Positions 52,038 to 63,267 of a stretch of 64,000 nucleotides of DNA are shown here, piece by piece. The translations under genes and the position numbers were made by a program. The notes under the pieces are model-generated. The model worked only from the letters and a program-made list of their open reading frames with translations. It was not told the origin of the DNA and searched no databases. Location: assembly GCA_942159475.1 (NCBI GenBank), contig OW804102.1, positions 31,440,873-31,504,872 of the forward strand, written 5' to 3'. This stretch comes from Sthenelais limicola (Eukaryota; Annelida; Polychaeta; Phyllodocida; Sigalionidae). Within the stretch, counting starts at the first letter, position 1. Each line of letters begins with the position of its first letter.

Positions 52038-53889
52038 AGTATGCTAGAATCCATATTGAAGAAGCTGTCATTGAGAGTGGGGACAAATCTGTTTTAGAAG
52101 AGGTACCCAATTAATAGGTGAAGTGGTTGGACTGGATGCTATAATATGCCCTAGCTCCAATTATCATTAAATTGGCCCAATTACTGAGCAGGGTTTTCCG
52201 CGGTCAGTAAAGTCAATAATTTTGATGTTGGGTTTTTAATGACCTTAAAAATCAGTGATTTTCGAAGTGCAAGTCAGTTATTTTCGACTGTTCAGAGGCC
52301 GCCTCAGAGGCTCGACTTAAAATATTCACGAATTTCATTATAAATATTGTTTTAAAGTTTAATACACAAGCGGGGTTTAATTGGGGGGAAAACAAACTAA
52401 TTCTGACATACTTGTAAATTACATTAGTAATGCTAACTGAGAATATGTTTCTTTTGTTTTAAAAGTTTTATTCATCAAATCTCATGATGTCTCCCTCATT
52501 TTTTTTTGTTTTCTTCATACATCACAACAAACCAACCTAAATCATAGAAAAATAAGGCATGCACAGGAAAGGTTCAACAAATAGATAAGTCCTCATAATT
52601 GCACATACATCGGATATATGTGTATATATATCGTTGCCACTGTCTCTCTCATCAACAGTTTTATTAAACAAGCTGAAAGCCATGTTTGTCTTTGGATTCG
52701 TCTTGGTTCGTCCACGTTCGTCTATGTGTGTCTTTACTCGGATAACTTTGGTATCAGCTAATAACAATCATCGATTCGTATTTTATCTTTAAAGTTAGGG
52801 GTATTTGGGGGACCCTAGCAGAGGCTTTATCCTTCCTGGAGTGGGTATCGCACCACCCAGGGCTCTCTGTGGCTTATTAATTACTTGAGTTGGTTTGGGA
52901 TGAATGCCCAGGATGCCCAGCAGGGCTGGATAGCGAATATCTCCGCAGAAACTTGACAACGATGTAAAAGTACTCTTTAACGATCTTGCTGCCTTTTATT
53001 CCTGAAGTCTTTTCTGGGGAACTGTACTGCATACCCTGCCTGGGCACCAACTGCCCTTAACCCGATTCCCACCCTTATTTGTACTCCCTCCCCACATAGA
53101 CCCTTCCTCACTCACAATGTGAGACCCTAGCGCCCCGAGCAGCTGACGAACGTACCGGATATACATCGTTTGTCCACTGCTCCCCAATCCCTCTACTACA
53201 ATATATATACATGATATCATATCATGTCTTTCAAATGTATATAAAGTCAACTGAACTTAAATAATCAAATATGTAATGACCATTGGATTCGCTCGAGGAG
53301 AATAGAAACACAAAGTCTTACATTAATACTCTAGCTTTTAATACTCTAGCTTTTACTATCACAGAGAAGCATGTAGTCACATACAGTATGAAGAGATGGT
53401 TTATGGAAATGATTCTGAGTAATGCGGTAGATGGCGACGATCGACAGCAAGCTCTAGCGATCCCAAGTTCATCTGGGGTTCATCCTCAGTCTTCATGGCA
53501 GTATATGGAAATATTGCAGTTTGCATGGCATTACATCACCCTCTCCGTCCGGGGTTTTAGGGTAATTCATGCGATTACTCAATACTTTAAAAACTTCTAA
53601 TGTTCAGAATATCACACAATATCACATTTCTCCAGAAAATATAAACTCCTGTTCATCAGAAGCACTCGATAAAATATGCAAAAGCTTCAGAAGATATAAG
53701 AACCAATCTTTGGCAACGAAATGTTTCCTCAATATTAAAATATAGCCAATGTATGCACAGAAAAATACATACCCTTATGTTTCTTTAGTCTCGTAAAGAC
53801 AAATATATCAAAACAATATAGGGTATTATGATATATTATGACGAAACTATATCTTTAATTTTTAATATATCTTAGCCCGGAGTTCATTT
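52038..53889. other. Unassigned DNA
   Basis: No supported gene. A frame at 53283-53600 (105 codons) has no known domain and includes a 17-bp tandem duplication (AATACTCTAGCTTTT units at about 53325-53355). Confidence 0.4.
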
Positions 53890-55020
53890 TGCTGGAATGT
53901 TTAAATTCCGAGGCATTGGTGTCGCCCCCTATCCCTCACACTGGTAGTCGCTATCCCATAAACCTTAGCCCTTCTTCTTCCTTCTTCTCCATTCCTTCGA
54001 ACCTACAACACAAAAAGGAGACAGAAGTTAGGACTTACCAAGGAAAGAGCGAGCCCCAGAAAGCTAAACTCATACCTGAAGACCCAGAGACGAAGGCCCG
54101 ATTCGAAAAAATCGAGAAAACCGTCACAGACCTGGAAGGTACTTTAACAAACACTATAACCCAGGCAATCCAGAAGGCTCTGGCTGGAGACACACAAAAG
54201 CAAAATAAAGATGAGAAACAACGACCGGAGGACAAAGAGACAGTCAACCCAAACAACCTACCCCAGTACCCGTCGGCCGGTGCCGACATGCACACACTAC
54301 CGCAAGAGTACCCACACCCGTCCATGATCATGAAGGACCGTATCGCCCATGCTTTTTACGATCAGCACCTGGAGCTCTCCAACCCAATGTTCACCACAAA
54401 TGAGACCAAAGGTAACGAGCATTTTGACCCAAGAATACGCCGACACATACATGTACTTGGAAAGGTAGGGAGCCAATACTGTCAAAGATAAAATGGAAGC
54501 AAGGACTAGCATAACATATCAGGAGTACATCCAAGCATATACGACCATGATTTTGGATGAGAACCTCATATCACATGACATGCGACAACCCTTACTGATA
54601 CACCTACAACAGGTGGCTCAGGACGCCAAGGACAGGACATGGCGGAACGTGTTAAAATGGTCAAATAATGTGTTTGATCGAGTGGAAAGAGGGGAAATAG
54701 CATGGCAGGACACAGAGCAAATTCAGCTGGATAGAATGCGGATCTCGATGGCACCTACAGCCATAGCAACTAAAGAAGCAACTAGCATGCCATGCCCTGT
54801 CTATAACAGCAAGGGTGAGTGCAAGGAGAAGGATGGACACACATCCGACTCTCCCACTTTATACCATATTTGCTCTTACTGTTACGCCGCTAATAATGCA
54901 AACCGACATACCCATGCATCCACTGAATGCATGAAACGACAGAGGGCAAGGCAGCCACATAACCGGGATCCAAGCCCCCATGCCCTCCAGTTTGCATACC
55001 CACCACCGCCAACACAATAG
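53889..55020 (+). pseudogene. Ngaro Gag-like ORF (one frame break)
   Basis: The frame 53889-54491 has a charged coiled-coil segment (KARFEKIEKTVTDLEG), then QEYPHPSMIMKDRIAHAFYD. A frame break near 54470 leads to 54493-55020, with QEYIQAYTTMILDENL and a late cysteine/histidine cluster (CPVYNSKGECKE, HICSYCYA, THASTEC) like the zinc-binding end of DIRS/Ngaro Gag. The natural start is unclear because the first codons fall in repeat A1. The second part ends TAG, followed by 90 bp of Gln-rich continuation in the same frame, so that stop may also be a lesion. Confidence 0.7.
53890..54012 (+). repeat. Ngaro split repeat A1
   Basis: TGCTGGAATGTTTAAATTCC...CCTACAACAC; repeated as A2 at 59012-59130 with a few differences in the CTTCTTCCT run. 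Confidence 0.9.
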
Positions 55021-55106
55021 AATCAGCACAGCCAAAACACCCAGTATGTGCCACGCCCACAATACCAGCACAATGCGTACTACTCTAACCAGGCGGCAAA
55101 AAACCA

Positions 55107-57481
55107 GTGATCCCCGCGATGAGACACTCGCGGGAACACACAGACCCGGAAGATGTGAGTACGGAGATAAACTGTATATATGATGACCAGAAAACCGATG
55201 TACCCGTGTATATATGTTGTGAATACGCACATACTTGCGACACGCCCACTTGTTGTTGTTATGTTGATCGCACATGTCATGAACACGGAACCGGCCAACA
55301 GTGGCCAACACCCAATCGTAATGCATTCGATCAGAATCTACTGGGCATATATGAACAAACCCGCATCCTAGGATTACCAAACATGATAGGTGCAAAGCAG
55401 CTGATACCATCCAAGTTAAATATACCAGTATGGGAATTCCACCTTAATAATACAATCTACAACCAAGAATTATTGGACGCAGTCAAGTACGGGTTCCCGC
55501 TAGGTTACTTGGGCCCGACATCAGATACACTACATATCGATAACCACACATCGGCATGCGACTACCCAGCGCAAGTACAACAGTACATAGACGTGGAGAC
55601 AGGGAAGGACGCAGTATATGGCCCATTTTCAGATGTTCCATTCCACGAGTGGGCCCACATGAACCCGATGATGACCAGGCCAAAAGGGTCAGCTGAAAAA
55701 CAAAGACTCATCCTCGACCGCTCGTTCCCCCTGGAAGCATCAGTCAATGCGTGTATATTAAACAAAACCACGTCATCGGCCAAACTAGAAAGCACACACT
55801 GCCAACAATGGAAAACCTCGTCGACCATCTTGTGAAAAGTGAAGGGACAGTCTTCCTCTACACCCTTGATATTGAAAGGGCCTATAAGAACTTTCGTGCA
55901 TGTCCAGGCGACTGGCCCCTCCTACTCTTTAACCCATTGAGGACGGGGGCAGTTTACACATATTTTGCCTGGCTGACGGGGGCCCTTTTCCCCCTTTTTG
56001 GGCTTCAGGACGGGTGTTTAACATGAGGTTTAGGCTTTAAAAACACTTTAAGAATATTTTCTTCAAATAATATGTGTCATATGTACATCTTTAATAGGTG
56101 TAAACAGTTATTGATCATATTTTTTCATAATTTCTAGAATTTGGACTTCAATAATAAAAATAATGGGTCTCAATTGGGTGCAATATGGTGGTAACCTTGC
56201 TCCAAATTCACTTTCCAGCATTTACGTATGTTAGTTATGACATCATCATTATTGTCTCCATGACAACATACCTATAAAAATATTTCTAGTATGTTTGTAT
56301 ACATATATATTTCAAATTTCATAAAAATCTGTTCATTTTTTATTAAGTTATGCCCCCTTCAATTTATATAAAAAATTGATGCCTTGAGGCATCACCCCGT
56401 CCACTGAGCCAAATTATGTGTGATGCCTTGAGGCATCAGCCCATCCACTAAGCCATTTTGATGTTGATGCCTTGAGGCATCAGCCCGTCCTCAATGGGTT
56501 AAATGGAACAACGGCTACTACATGGACACAAGCCTCCCATTTGGAGCCAAGCAGAGCAGTCTGCATATGCAGAACGTGGCAACCGCCATCATGAAGATAA
56601 TGAGAAGCAAAGGGCACAACGGCCTCATGTATCTCGACGATATGCTGGGGTGGGCAAACAGCATTCATGAAGCATATCAGAGTTATAATGATGCAGTATC
56701 GCTACTAAGGAGCCTTGGCCTTCCCACCGCAGACGCAAAAACCCAACCTCCCAACAAGGAAGTCAGGTGTCTCGGGATCATTATAAATACACAACATATG
56801 ACCCTACGAATACCACAAGACAAACTGAAGGAGGTTAAACAGGAGGTCATAGCCTTTAGCAAAATGAGGACAACAACAAGGAAGAAACTCCAATTGGTTA
56901 TAGGCCGAGTGTTGCACCTATCAAAATGTGTGGCCCCTGCTAAAATTTTCGTGCGCCGCCTTCTAGAGGCACTGCGCGACAACAAGAAGTTATCCATGTA
57001 TGTCACCGATTCAATGAAAAAAGATCTCTCATGGATAATAGCATGTGTCGACGGTTGGAATGGCATAAGCGACATTCCGGGTACAATGATCAAGAAGACC
57101 ATATATATCACTACACAAGAAGGCAACTTGGTCGCTACGGATGGAAAAAGACAAGCAAGAGTGATCGCAGAACAACACACCGACCTGAAGCATGATGAGA
57201 TAGCAAAAGCCACCCCGGACCTGGTAAACACATTACTGGAGGAATCTGACACAGCAACCACCATACAGCTAGTACTCGATAAATCAGACAGTGCCTCCCT
57301 CCTGGCCCAAGGCTCACGAAGAGAAATAGATATGGTCGGCCCAAGATTGTTATGGTTTATCCAGGCAATCAAATATATAAAGATTGTCTTCAAAGTAGAA
57401 AATGAAAAGGACATTACATCCATGATAACCAATGATAGGCCTTTCCTCTGCTTGAACAGGGCCCCAGTGTACGATCTATAA
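55107..57481 (+). pseudogene. Ngaro reverse transcriptase / RNase H (frameshift and MITE insertion)
   Basis: 55107-55835 contains NHTSACDYPAQVQQYIDVET, GPFSDVPFHEWAHMNP and KQRLILDRSFPLEASVN, the N-terminal blocks of DIRS-type RT. A frameshift near 55770 moves to HTLPTMENLVDHL and FLYTLDIERAYKNF with the first catalytic D. The MITE splits the frame at PLLLF. After it comes the 56522 frame, with SLPFGAKQSSLHMQ, GLMYLDDMLGW (YLDD), CLGIIIN and KLQLVIGRVLHLSKC. RNase H is likely in 57000-57480 but its residues are not clearly seen. MITE plus TTAA is 570 bp, a multiple of three, so its precise loss would keep the frame. Confidence 0.85.
55933..56498. mobile_element. 566-bp piggyBac-like MITE in the Ngaro RT
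   Basis: Termini CCCATTGAGGACGGG and CCCGTCCTCAATGGG are perfect inverted repeats, and TTAA is duplicated on both sides (55929-55932 and 56499-56502). TTAA target and CCC ends are the piggyBac signature. Near the right end, TGATGCCTTGAGGCATCA occurs three times at 44-bp steps (56377, 56421, 56465). No ORF. Confidence 0.9.
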
Positions 57482-57555
57482 TTATACAGGTTTTTCTCAT
57501 CCTATTTGCAGACCCGGAGTTACTCAGCCTACTGGAATCAGCTGAGCTGGCGCAG

Positions 57556-58500
57556 GTGCAGGCAAGAGCCCCCGGCAAGAATGCCAACCATAGAACAGCG
57601 CTAAAAGCATATTTTGCTTTTACATATAGATTTAACATCCACCCATACTTTATCACAACGGCACAGATGTGCGCTTTTGTGCAATACCTAAGATCATATC
57701 TCAGGTCACCGAAGTCCGTGACAAATTACATAGCCGCAGTCAGAGAATATTTCAGACGCAGAGAAATGGAGGTACCAGCCATGCACTCACACCGACTGAA
57801 ACTTGCTATCGACGCAACACTAAGAGATAAATCACATGTCGTCATGCAGAGAAAACCACTCGACACTGAACAACTACGCGCAATAATGAAGGATGCAAGG
57901 TTCTTCCCAGCACCCGCGCAGTACAGACTAGCACTCATCGTCATGTACTGCGTGGGGTTTAGACAGTCGGAGGTAGCCCCGCAGTCAGCCGCAGAATGCA
58001 ATCCCCTCAGACACACTACTCGGCATGACGTCAGCATAGGAACAGAAGAAATACACATAAATCAGAAGTGGTCTAAGAACTTGCAACGCTTCGACCAGAG
58101 AAGGGTCGTCACTCTCCCAGCATCCCACGATCAACTTATATGCCCGGTCAAGGCTTACAAAGAAGCTCTACTAGAGGCCCCAACAATGTATCAAAACCAG
58201 CCACTGCTTATCTTCCCAAAGACCCACGCCATAATAACAGCCACGGACATCACGCGCCACTTCAAATGGTCTCTCACCAACCTAGGACTCCAACATGATC
58301 AGTTCTCACTGCACTCAATACGGCGCTCCGCCGCAACACATGCATTCCACATGGATATCCCCGAGGCCGAAATACAGCGTTTTGGTTCATGGTTGAGTTC
58401 AGCATATCAAGAATATATCACCACTAAAGCGGCCTCTAAGGTCACTAAGAAACTCGTCAACAACATCTCCACCAACAGCTCTCAGCTGCAACGAAAATAA
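57556..58500 (+). CDS. Tyrosine recombinase of the Ngaro-like element (314 residues)
   Basis: It would integrate the circular cDNA by DNA strand exchange. An N-terminal SAM-like core-binding part (TALKAYFAFTYRF, AFVQYLRSYLRSPKSVTNYI) precedes the catalytic part. Active-site residues visible are the first R in YCVGFRQSE (near residue 135), H-x-x-R in LHSIRRSAATHA (about 255-258), a later FGSWLSSAYQEYI with the W/H position and the tyrosine nucleophile near 288. Length and order match Ngaro/DIRS recombinases. The frame begins 75 bp after the RT stop, and an ATG-less upstream part (from about 57512) may belong to it. No stop interrupts it. Confidence 0.9.
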   Translation: MQARAPGKNANHRTALKAYFAFTYRFNIHPYFITTAQMCAFVQYLRSYLRSPKSVTNYIAAVREYFRRREMEVPAMHSHRLKLAIDATLRDKSHVVMQRKPLDTEQLRAIMKDARFFPAPAQYRLALIVMYCVGFRQSEVAPQSAAECNPLRHTTRHDVSIGTEEIHINQKWSKNLQRFDQRRVVTLPASHDQLICPVKAYKEALLEAPTMYQNQPLLIFPKTHAIITATDITRHFKWSLTNLGLQHDQFSLHSIRRSAATHAFHMDIPEAEIQRFGSWLSSAYQEYITTKAASKVTKKLVNNISTNSSQLQRK

Positions 58501-58501
58501 T

Positions 58502-58745
58502 ACAGACTCGGGTCTTGCCCTTGCATCACATCCTTTTAAGATATACCGCACACAACTAGGGCCCTGCCCTCAACGTCTTTTAAAACACTCATCATGGATA
58601 CAACACAGACTCGGGTTTCGCCCTTGCATGCTATAACCACTTATTACTCAAAGACTCAGGTTTCAACCTTGCTACTCCCTATACTACACGCCACATCGCG
58701 CAATCATAGACTCGGGTATTGCCCCTGCAAACCACCATAAGGGCC
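58502..58745 (+). repeat. Imperfect repeats after the recombinase gene
   Basis: The motif AGACTCGGGTNTTGCCCTTGCA and close variants recur about five times (58503, 58610, 58650, 58706, and weaker near 58556). They lie between the recombinase stop and repeat B1 and may be an untranslated regulatory or packaging region. Confidence 0.65.
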
Positions 58746-58833
58746 TAACCCAACCCCCCAACCAAACTATTACATTTTATCTTACTGCACTGCAGTCTCA
58801 TTTAGCTCACCAGCAGGCAAGCTTGGGTTTTGG

Positions 58834-59011
58834 CACATTTAATTATATAAAATTTAAATTAATTCAACATTATTTTTAATATTTCATTTATTGTAAAATT
58901 TTATATACATTTTAACAATAAATGTTGTCACCCAAGCTCTGCCTCTGGTTATACATATACATCTCAATTTCAATTCAATTCAATAATTATTTATTTGGGA
59001 AACACGAATGT
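58834..59011 (+). repeat. Ngaro split repeat B1
   Basis: CACATTTAATTATATAAAAT through AAGCTCTGCCTCTGG to GGGAAACACGAATG; repeated as B2 at 59241-59413. Confidence 0.9.
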
Positions 59012-59130
59012 TGCTGGAATGTTTAAATTCCGAGGCATTGGTGTCGCCCCCTATCCCTCACACGGGTAGTCGCTATCCCATAAACCTTAGCCCTTCTTCC
59101 TCCTCCTTCATTCCTTCAAACCTACAACAC
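59012..59130 (+). repeat. Ngaro split repeat A2
   Basis: Second copy of A1, directly joined to B1. Confidence 0.9.
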
Positions 59131-59240
59131 TTATATATTATTTCCCACCCACCCTCTCCCTCTTTAAGCACTACCAGAAATCATTTAACTCATTCATTAT
59201 ATTATTACCACTCACTTATTAAATTTCTTTCTTTATATAC

Positions 59241-59413
59241 CACATTTAATTATATAAAATTTAAATTAATTCAACATTTTTAATATTTCATTATTGTAAA
59301 ATTTTATATACATTTTAACAACAATAAATGTTGTCGCCCAAGCTCTGCCTCTGGTTATACATATACATCTCAATTTCAATTCAATTCAATAATTATTTAT
59401 TTGGAAAACACGA
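59241..59413 (+). repeat. Ngaro split repeat B2
   Basis: Second copy of B1 with small indels (for example AACAACAATAAATG), at the 3' end of the element. Confidence 0.9.
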
Positions 59414-60610
59414 ATGCTGGAGTCCACGGATAGTGCCACTGTAGTTCTCAATGGTTAGAGTTGACCTTGGTGCTTCTGCGTAACATTGATGTAGAAAGCC
59501 AATGGTTGCTCGTTAAATCAATTTGTTTCTCAGTTTAAGAACTGCATTAAGTATTAAATAATTCTACAGATCGATTCCTGCGATTATTAAGCATTGAAGA
59601 AAAAGGCAACACAATATTGAGCAAGTAGTTTTGTTTTTATTATTATTCTCTTCGAGCTGATATTATATCACGATAAGTTATAGCATATACAAACGCATCA
59701 ATCTTCACTTAGATAACATAGCCAGTGGAATAGGCATACCATACATCCCCGAAAACCAGTAGATTTAGCTGAAACTTATTTTAATACACGGGGTCCGGCT
59801 TATTAACGGGGATATACGGTAATCAAAGATCAAATTTCAACAAAGTCAAATTCAAGATAATTCATAATTTTATTTATATAAGATCTCTATGAAGAAAAGA
59901 GCTTGAATCTAGGGGATTAATCTCACCCAAGGTGAAAAATATCCGTGCAAGTTGATAATAATATGGTATTTTGTGGTGTCAAGGGCTTGTGCTGAAATGC
60001 TGTTTCTGCTGCGTTCAAGTCCAGTCTCAACTAAAAAATAAAAATGGGTATAATTATGAGAGAACAATTCAATAGGAAAGTGTTATTTCTGGTAACGGAA
60101 TATGGGCTATTGATTTGATTAATTTGAGGCAGGGTGGGAGTGGGGGCAGGGCAAGGCGTTCAATTAGTGGACAACAACAAGAAACAGTATATTCAACTTT
60201 TTATGTTTTGAAGTTTAAGATTTGTATCAGCTTAATTTAACTAATTTCCGTTTTCAAGGCAAACGATTTTCGAATTCAGTTACTTGTGAATGCTAGGGAG
60301 GAGGTAGCTGTACATTCAAGTGATAGTTACTGCACTTATTATATAATAAGACATGTAATAAGACAAACACATATGGCCAGTCAATGTCCCCACACGCTCT
60401 GGCATGCTTGAATGCACACTGTGCTACCGTAAATCCTTTACTGTATGCACATGCTGAACTGTCACTGTCACTTTTGCTCTATTGGTATTGGTATGTGCTA
60501 TAGGTGCTATAGGTATTGGTATGTGCTTAGCTATACTAAGGAGACAGCTGGTAAGTGACTGGCCTTGAGATTTATGTCAACAGGAGTGCACAGGGATTGA
60601 TTACTTTGAG
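59414..60610. other. Unassigned DNA with MITE remnant and a duplicated segment
   Basis: 59757-59821 (AAAACCAGTAGATTTAGCTG to GGGATATACGGTA) matches one end of the 42180 MITE in inverted orientation. The segment around 60112-60175 (GAGGCAGGG, CAAGGCGTTCAATTAGTGGA) is repeated at 60600-60710. A 25-bp unit around GCTATAGGTATTGGTATGTG is duplicated near 60485-60530. No gene. Confidence 0.5.
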
Positions 60611-60682
60611 GCAGGGCGGGGGCGGAGGCAAGGGGCAGGGCGGGGGCGGAGGCAAGGGGCAGGGCGGGGGCGGAGGCAAGGG
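60611..60682. repeat. G-rich tandem repeat, 24 bp, three copies
   Basis: The unit GCAGGGCGGGGGCGGAGGCA plus AGGG is repeated three times exactly. The G runs could form quadruplexes on the plus strand. Confidence 0.9.
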
Positions 60683-61319
60683 GCAGAGCAAGGTGTTCAA
60701 TTAGTAGACAACAAAAAGCTTAGGCTGATATGGTAAATGTACGGACAGTCTTCCATTAACTACAGTATACGCAGGGAACTTGTTTTTAACTAAGATTTAA
60801 ATTCGTGCACATAGGGGTGTGCGCGAAAATCGCAAAAATAAATACTGCGCGAACATTAATACGTTTACAGTAAACAAGATTTGGTCATAGTGTAAAATCA
60901 GTAAGAAAAGTTTGGTCATAGTGTAAAATAATTTAAGAGTTTAGGGACATTTATGGGAGGGTTGACATAAAGGTAAATAATACGATTCTAGCTCATTCTA
61001 GCTATGATTAATACAATTCTAGCTCATTCATAATTCAAGGGGATCAGTAGAGGTGCAATTCCCTGACCCAATTTAGCCTTAGTATTGTAGAGTGGAGAAT
61101 TAAACAGACTGGGTTTTACATATTGTTGAAGTATTTAATTACAATAATGTAATCAAGGGAGGCATTGTGTACTTGTTACCAAACCAGGAAGGATCCAGGT
61201 CATTGCTGACATAATGGTCATGATAGATCTAGATCATGGTATAAGTACCAGTCAACATAATGTTTGCACGATTAAAGAATTCATTAAATTGTTACCTTTA
61301 TCATTATGACCATTAGTTA
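60683..61319. other. Unassigned DNA
   Basis: A 20-bp string (AGTTTGGTCATAGTGTAAAA) and TTCTAGCTCATTC are each locally duplicated. No gene is seen. Confidence 0.4.
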
Positions 61320-61429
61320 TTCATAAATCATACTAAGGTTATGCCTTGTGTGGTAGTCATACAAGGCTGGATTTGACAGTATCAGTACGTCTCTTGTGTT
61401 TCTAAAGTAGTTCTGAAGATGTTTAATTA

Positions 61430-61742
61430 TAGCATATAATATAGCAACTTGATATTTCCTTTTTTCTCTTTTTGTATATTGGAATTTTTCTGGAACTAGA
61501 TGCGTAAAACATGGCCTGTCATGAATCTGACAGAGTCCCTGGTGTCTGGTTTTAATTGTTATGCTTATTTCTTTATTACTGAACGCCTAATGGCGAAATA
61601 ACCTCCTGGTTAACGATTATTATTATTATTGTGTAATTTTCTATTATTTTTCTAACATTTTCTATAACTGTTTAAAGCAGCTTTTTTGTGAATAGTGTAC
61701 CTGATGCATAATGTCTAGCTGAATAAAAATCTTAAAACAAAC
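61430..61742 (+). mobile_element. 5'-truncated LINE 3' tail in RRM copy C
   Basis: Comparison with copy A shows an insertion between GTTTAATTA and CTTTACCAG, with AATTA on both sides (61425-61429 and 61743-61747). The insert ends GCTGAATAAAAATCTTAAAA and resembles the 3' end of LINE-C. It contains no coding sequence. Confidence 0.85.
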
Positions 61743-61944
61743 AATTACTTTACCAGTGATATATCCATCCAGAATTATCAGTCCCTATTTTTCAAACATA
61801 AAAAAAGACTATACACATTGTACATACATTATACAGATATGTCTTAAAGTAGCTTTGCTTATCTTTTGAAACATTCAGCTATTGAACTTGATTCCCCCAA
61901 AATATTAAAATTTTCAAAAGATCATTTTCAATGTCCAGACTCAC

Positions 61945-63267
61945 ATTTCTGCAATAACGTTCTCCACCAAGTTTGGGGTTGTGGCTGTGCCCTTGCCCGG
62001 CGATTTCCCCGAGCTAGAAGTACAATATCTTTGTGAAATATTGGACAAAGAGCAACAATAGGGCACAAAGTGACATAATGGCAACAGCTACTGGAGCATG
62101 CATGCCTGCTGACAGAGGGGAGCGATACTTAAACAATGACGAGGCAAATCTTCATTCTCTAATTTTAAAATCTAACTATTTCTGTATACAATTCCTCTGT
62201 ATTTTTTTCTGATAAGAAGCACAGGAAGATATTTAATGCTTACCGTCTCTATCCTAGCCGCCTCTGCCTAGGCCTACAAGTAGTAATTGATATTTAGTGT
62301 GGTGAATTAAAGGCAAAAGGAAGCAAGATGTATACATGTTTCAAAATCTATCAATGTTCTTAAACATAAAGCTTCACAATAAAGGACAACAGAGTTTAAT
62401 GGAGCACCAAAGATGACTACATACCTGCGGTCGAATCGATTCTGAGTTCACAGGGGCGTCCCATGATGGGACTCCCCTGGAATCTTACTACTGCCTGCCG
62501 GCAGGCCTCCGGGGTGGCGTAATCTAGGAATCCAATGGGACTGAAGGAACAAAGTACAATTGGAACATGAGAAAAACATAGAATCTGCTTCTGGAACTGT
62601 TCTCTCCTGACATTAAAAAATATCAACGTACAGAAATTACAATAATCTAATTTCCAAAACAAGGAAAATAGGCATGAGACTTACTGCGCTCTCCTACTAC
62701 TTATTCTCGCGCAAATGCCCCCGAATCTTTCCAGCAGCATTTCCGTGGTGACCCCACGGGGTAAATTGGTTACTACGACGGTTTTCCCCATTGTTCGAGG
62801 AGCCCGCTCTACCTGGTGGCGGGCCACCTGTACTGTCAGGCAGCGGCCCGCCAAGTAGACGCCATCCATGGCTAGGGCCCTTCGGGCCGCTGCCTCCGAC
62901 GTAAAAGTTGCAAAGGCATAGCTGTAAATTGATGAATCAGATCATTGTTTGAATCAAAAACATACAAATGCATAACTATTCAATTGATAAAAGACCGAGA
63001 TTTGGCAGGAATCAAGGCTAATAAATGTTTGGTTACTAGCACCTACACTTACATTCACCCGGGACATTCACTCTTATACCCTAAAAAAAGTTGCCATGTA
63101 AGAAACCTATTCAGTTCATGGTGTACCATATCACATTGTGATCACTTACCTTTGCGGACACCCATCAGGGCGGATGGGTCGGTCAATTTGTTTTGCCTCC
63201 AAACAATTTTGGAGGCAAATGTCACTTATCAGGGCGTCGGCCCTTAGGCCTCCGATGTATAAACGTC
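61945..63267 (-). pseudogene. Copy C of the two-RRM gene, inverted, all five exons uninterrupted
   Basis: Exons on the minus strand are 1: 63267-63150; 2: 62921-62685; 3: 62540-62425; 4: 62273-62244; 5: 62013-61945. All borders are AG/GT and exons 1-3 have the same lengths as in copies A and B. They encode RRM1 (RLYIGGL in exon 1, YAFATFTSEA in exon 2) and RRM2 (KTVVVTNLPRG in exon 2, PIGFLDYATPEA and GRPCELRID in exon 3) with no stop. Exon 4 carries a 3-bp insertion relative to copy A that creates an in-frame TAG after GLGRGG. This either kills the copy or ends a shorter protein. Homology with copy A extends from about 61320 to 63946. An upstream first exon and promoter are not identified. 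It is the best candidate for a working gene here. Confidence 0.75.

Larger units (their letters stand above)
53890..59413 (+). mobile_element. Ngaro-like (DIRS-order) tyrosine-recombinase retrotransposon
   Basis: The element has Gag-like ORFs, an RT/RNase H and a tyrosine recombinase in place of an integrase. It is bounded by the split direct repeats A1 (53890-54012), B1 (58834-59011), A2 (59012-59130) and B2 (59241-59413). The A1-ORFs-B1-A2-B2 order is that of Ngaro elements, which integrate through a circular intermediate. Frame breaks in Gag and RT plus a MITE in RT make the copy inactive, although the recombinase frame is whole. Exact ends are uncertain by a few bases because TGCTGG occurs at both outer junctions. 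Confidence 0.9.

Noticed and set aside
62945..63247. 100-codon frame also seen at 21777-22079 (minus) and in part at 35184-35390 (minus)
   Set aside because: It is antisense to exon 1 and intron 1 of the RRM gene copies. It recurs because the gene is duplicated, and it has no domain.
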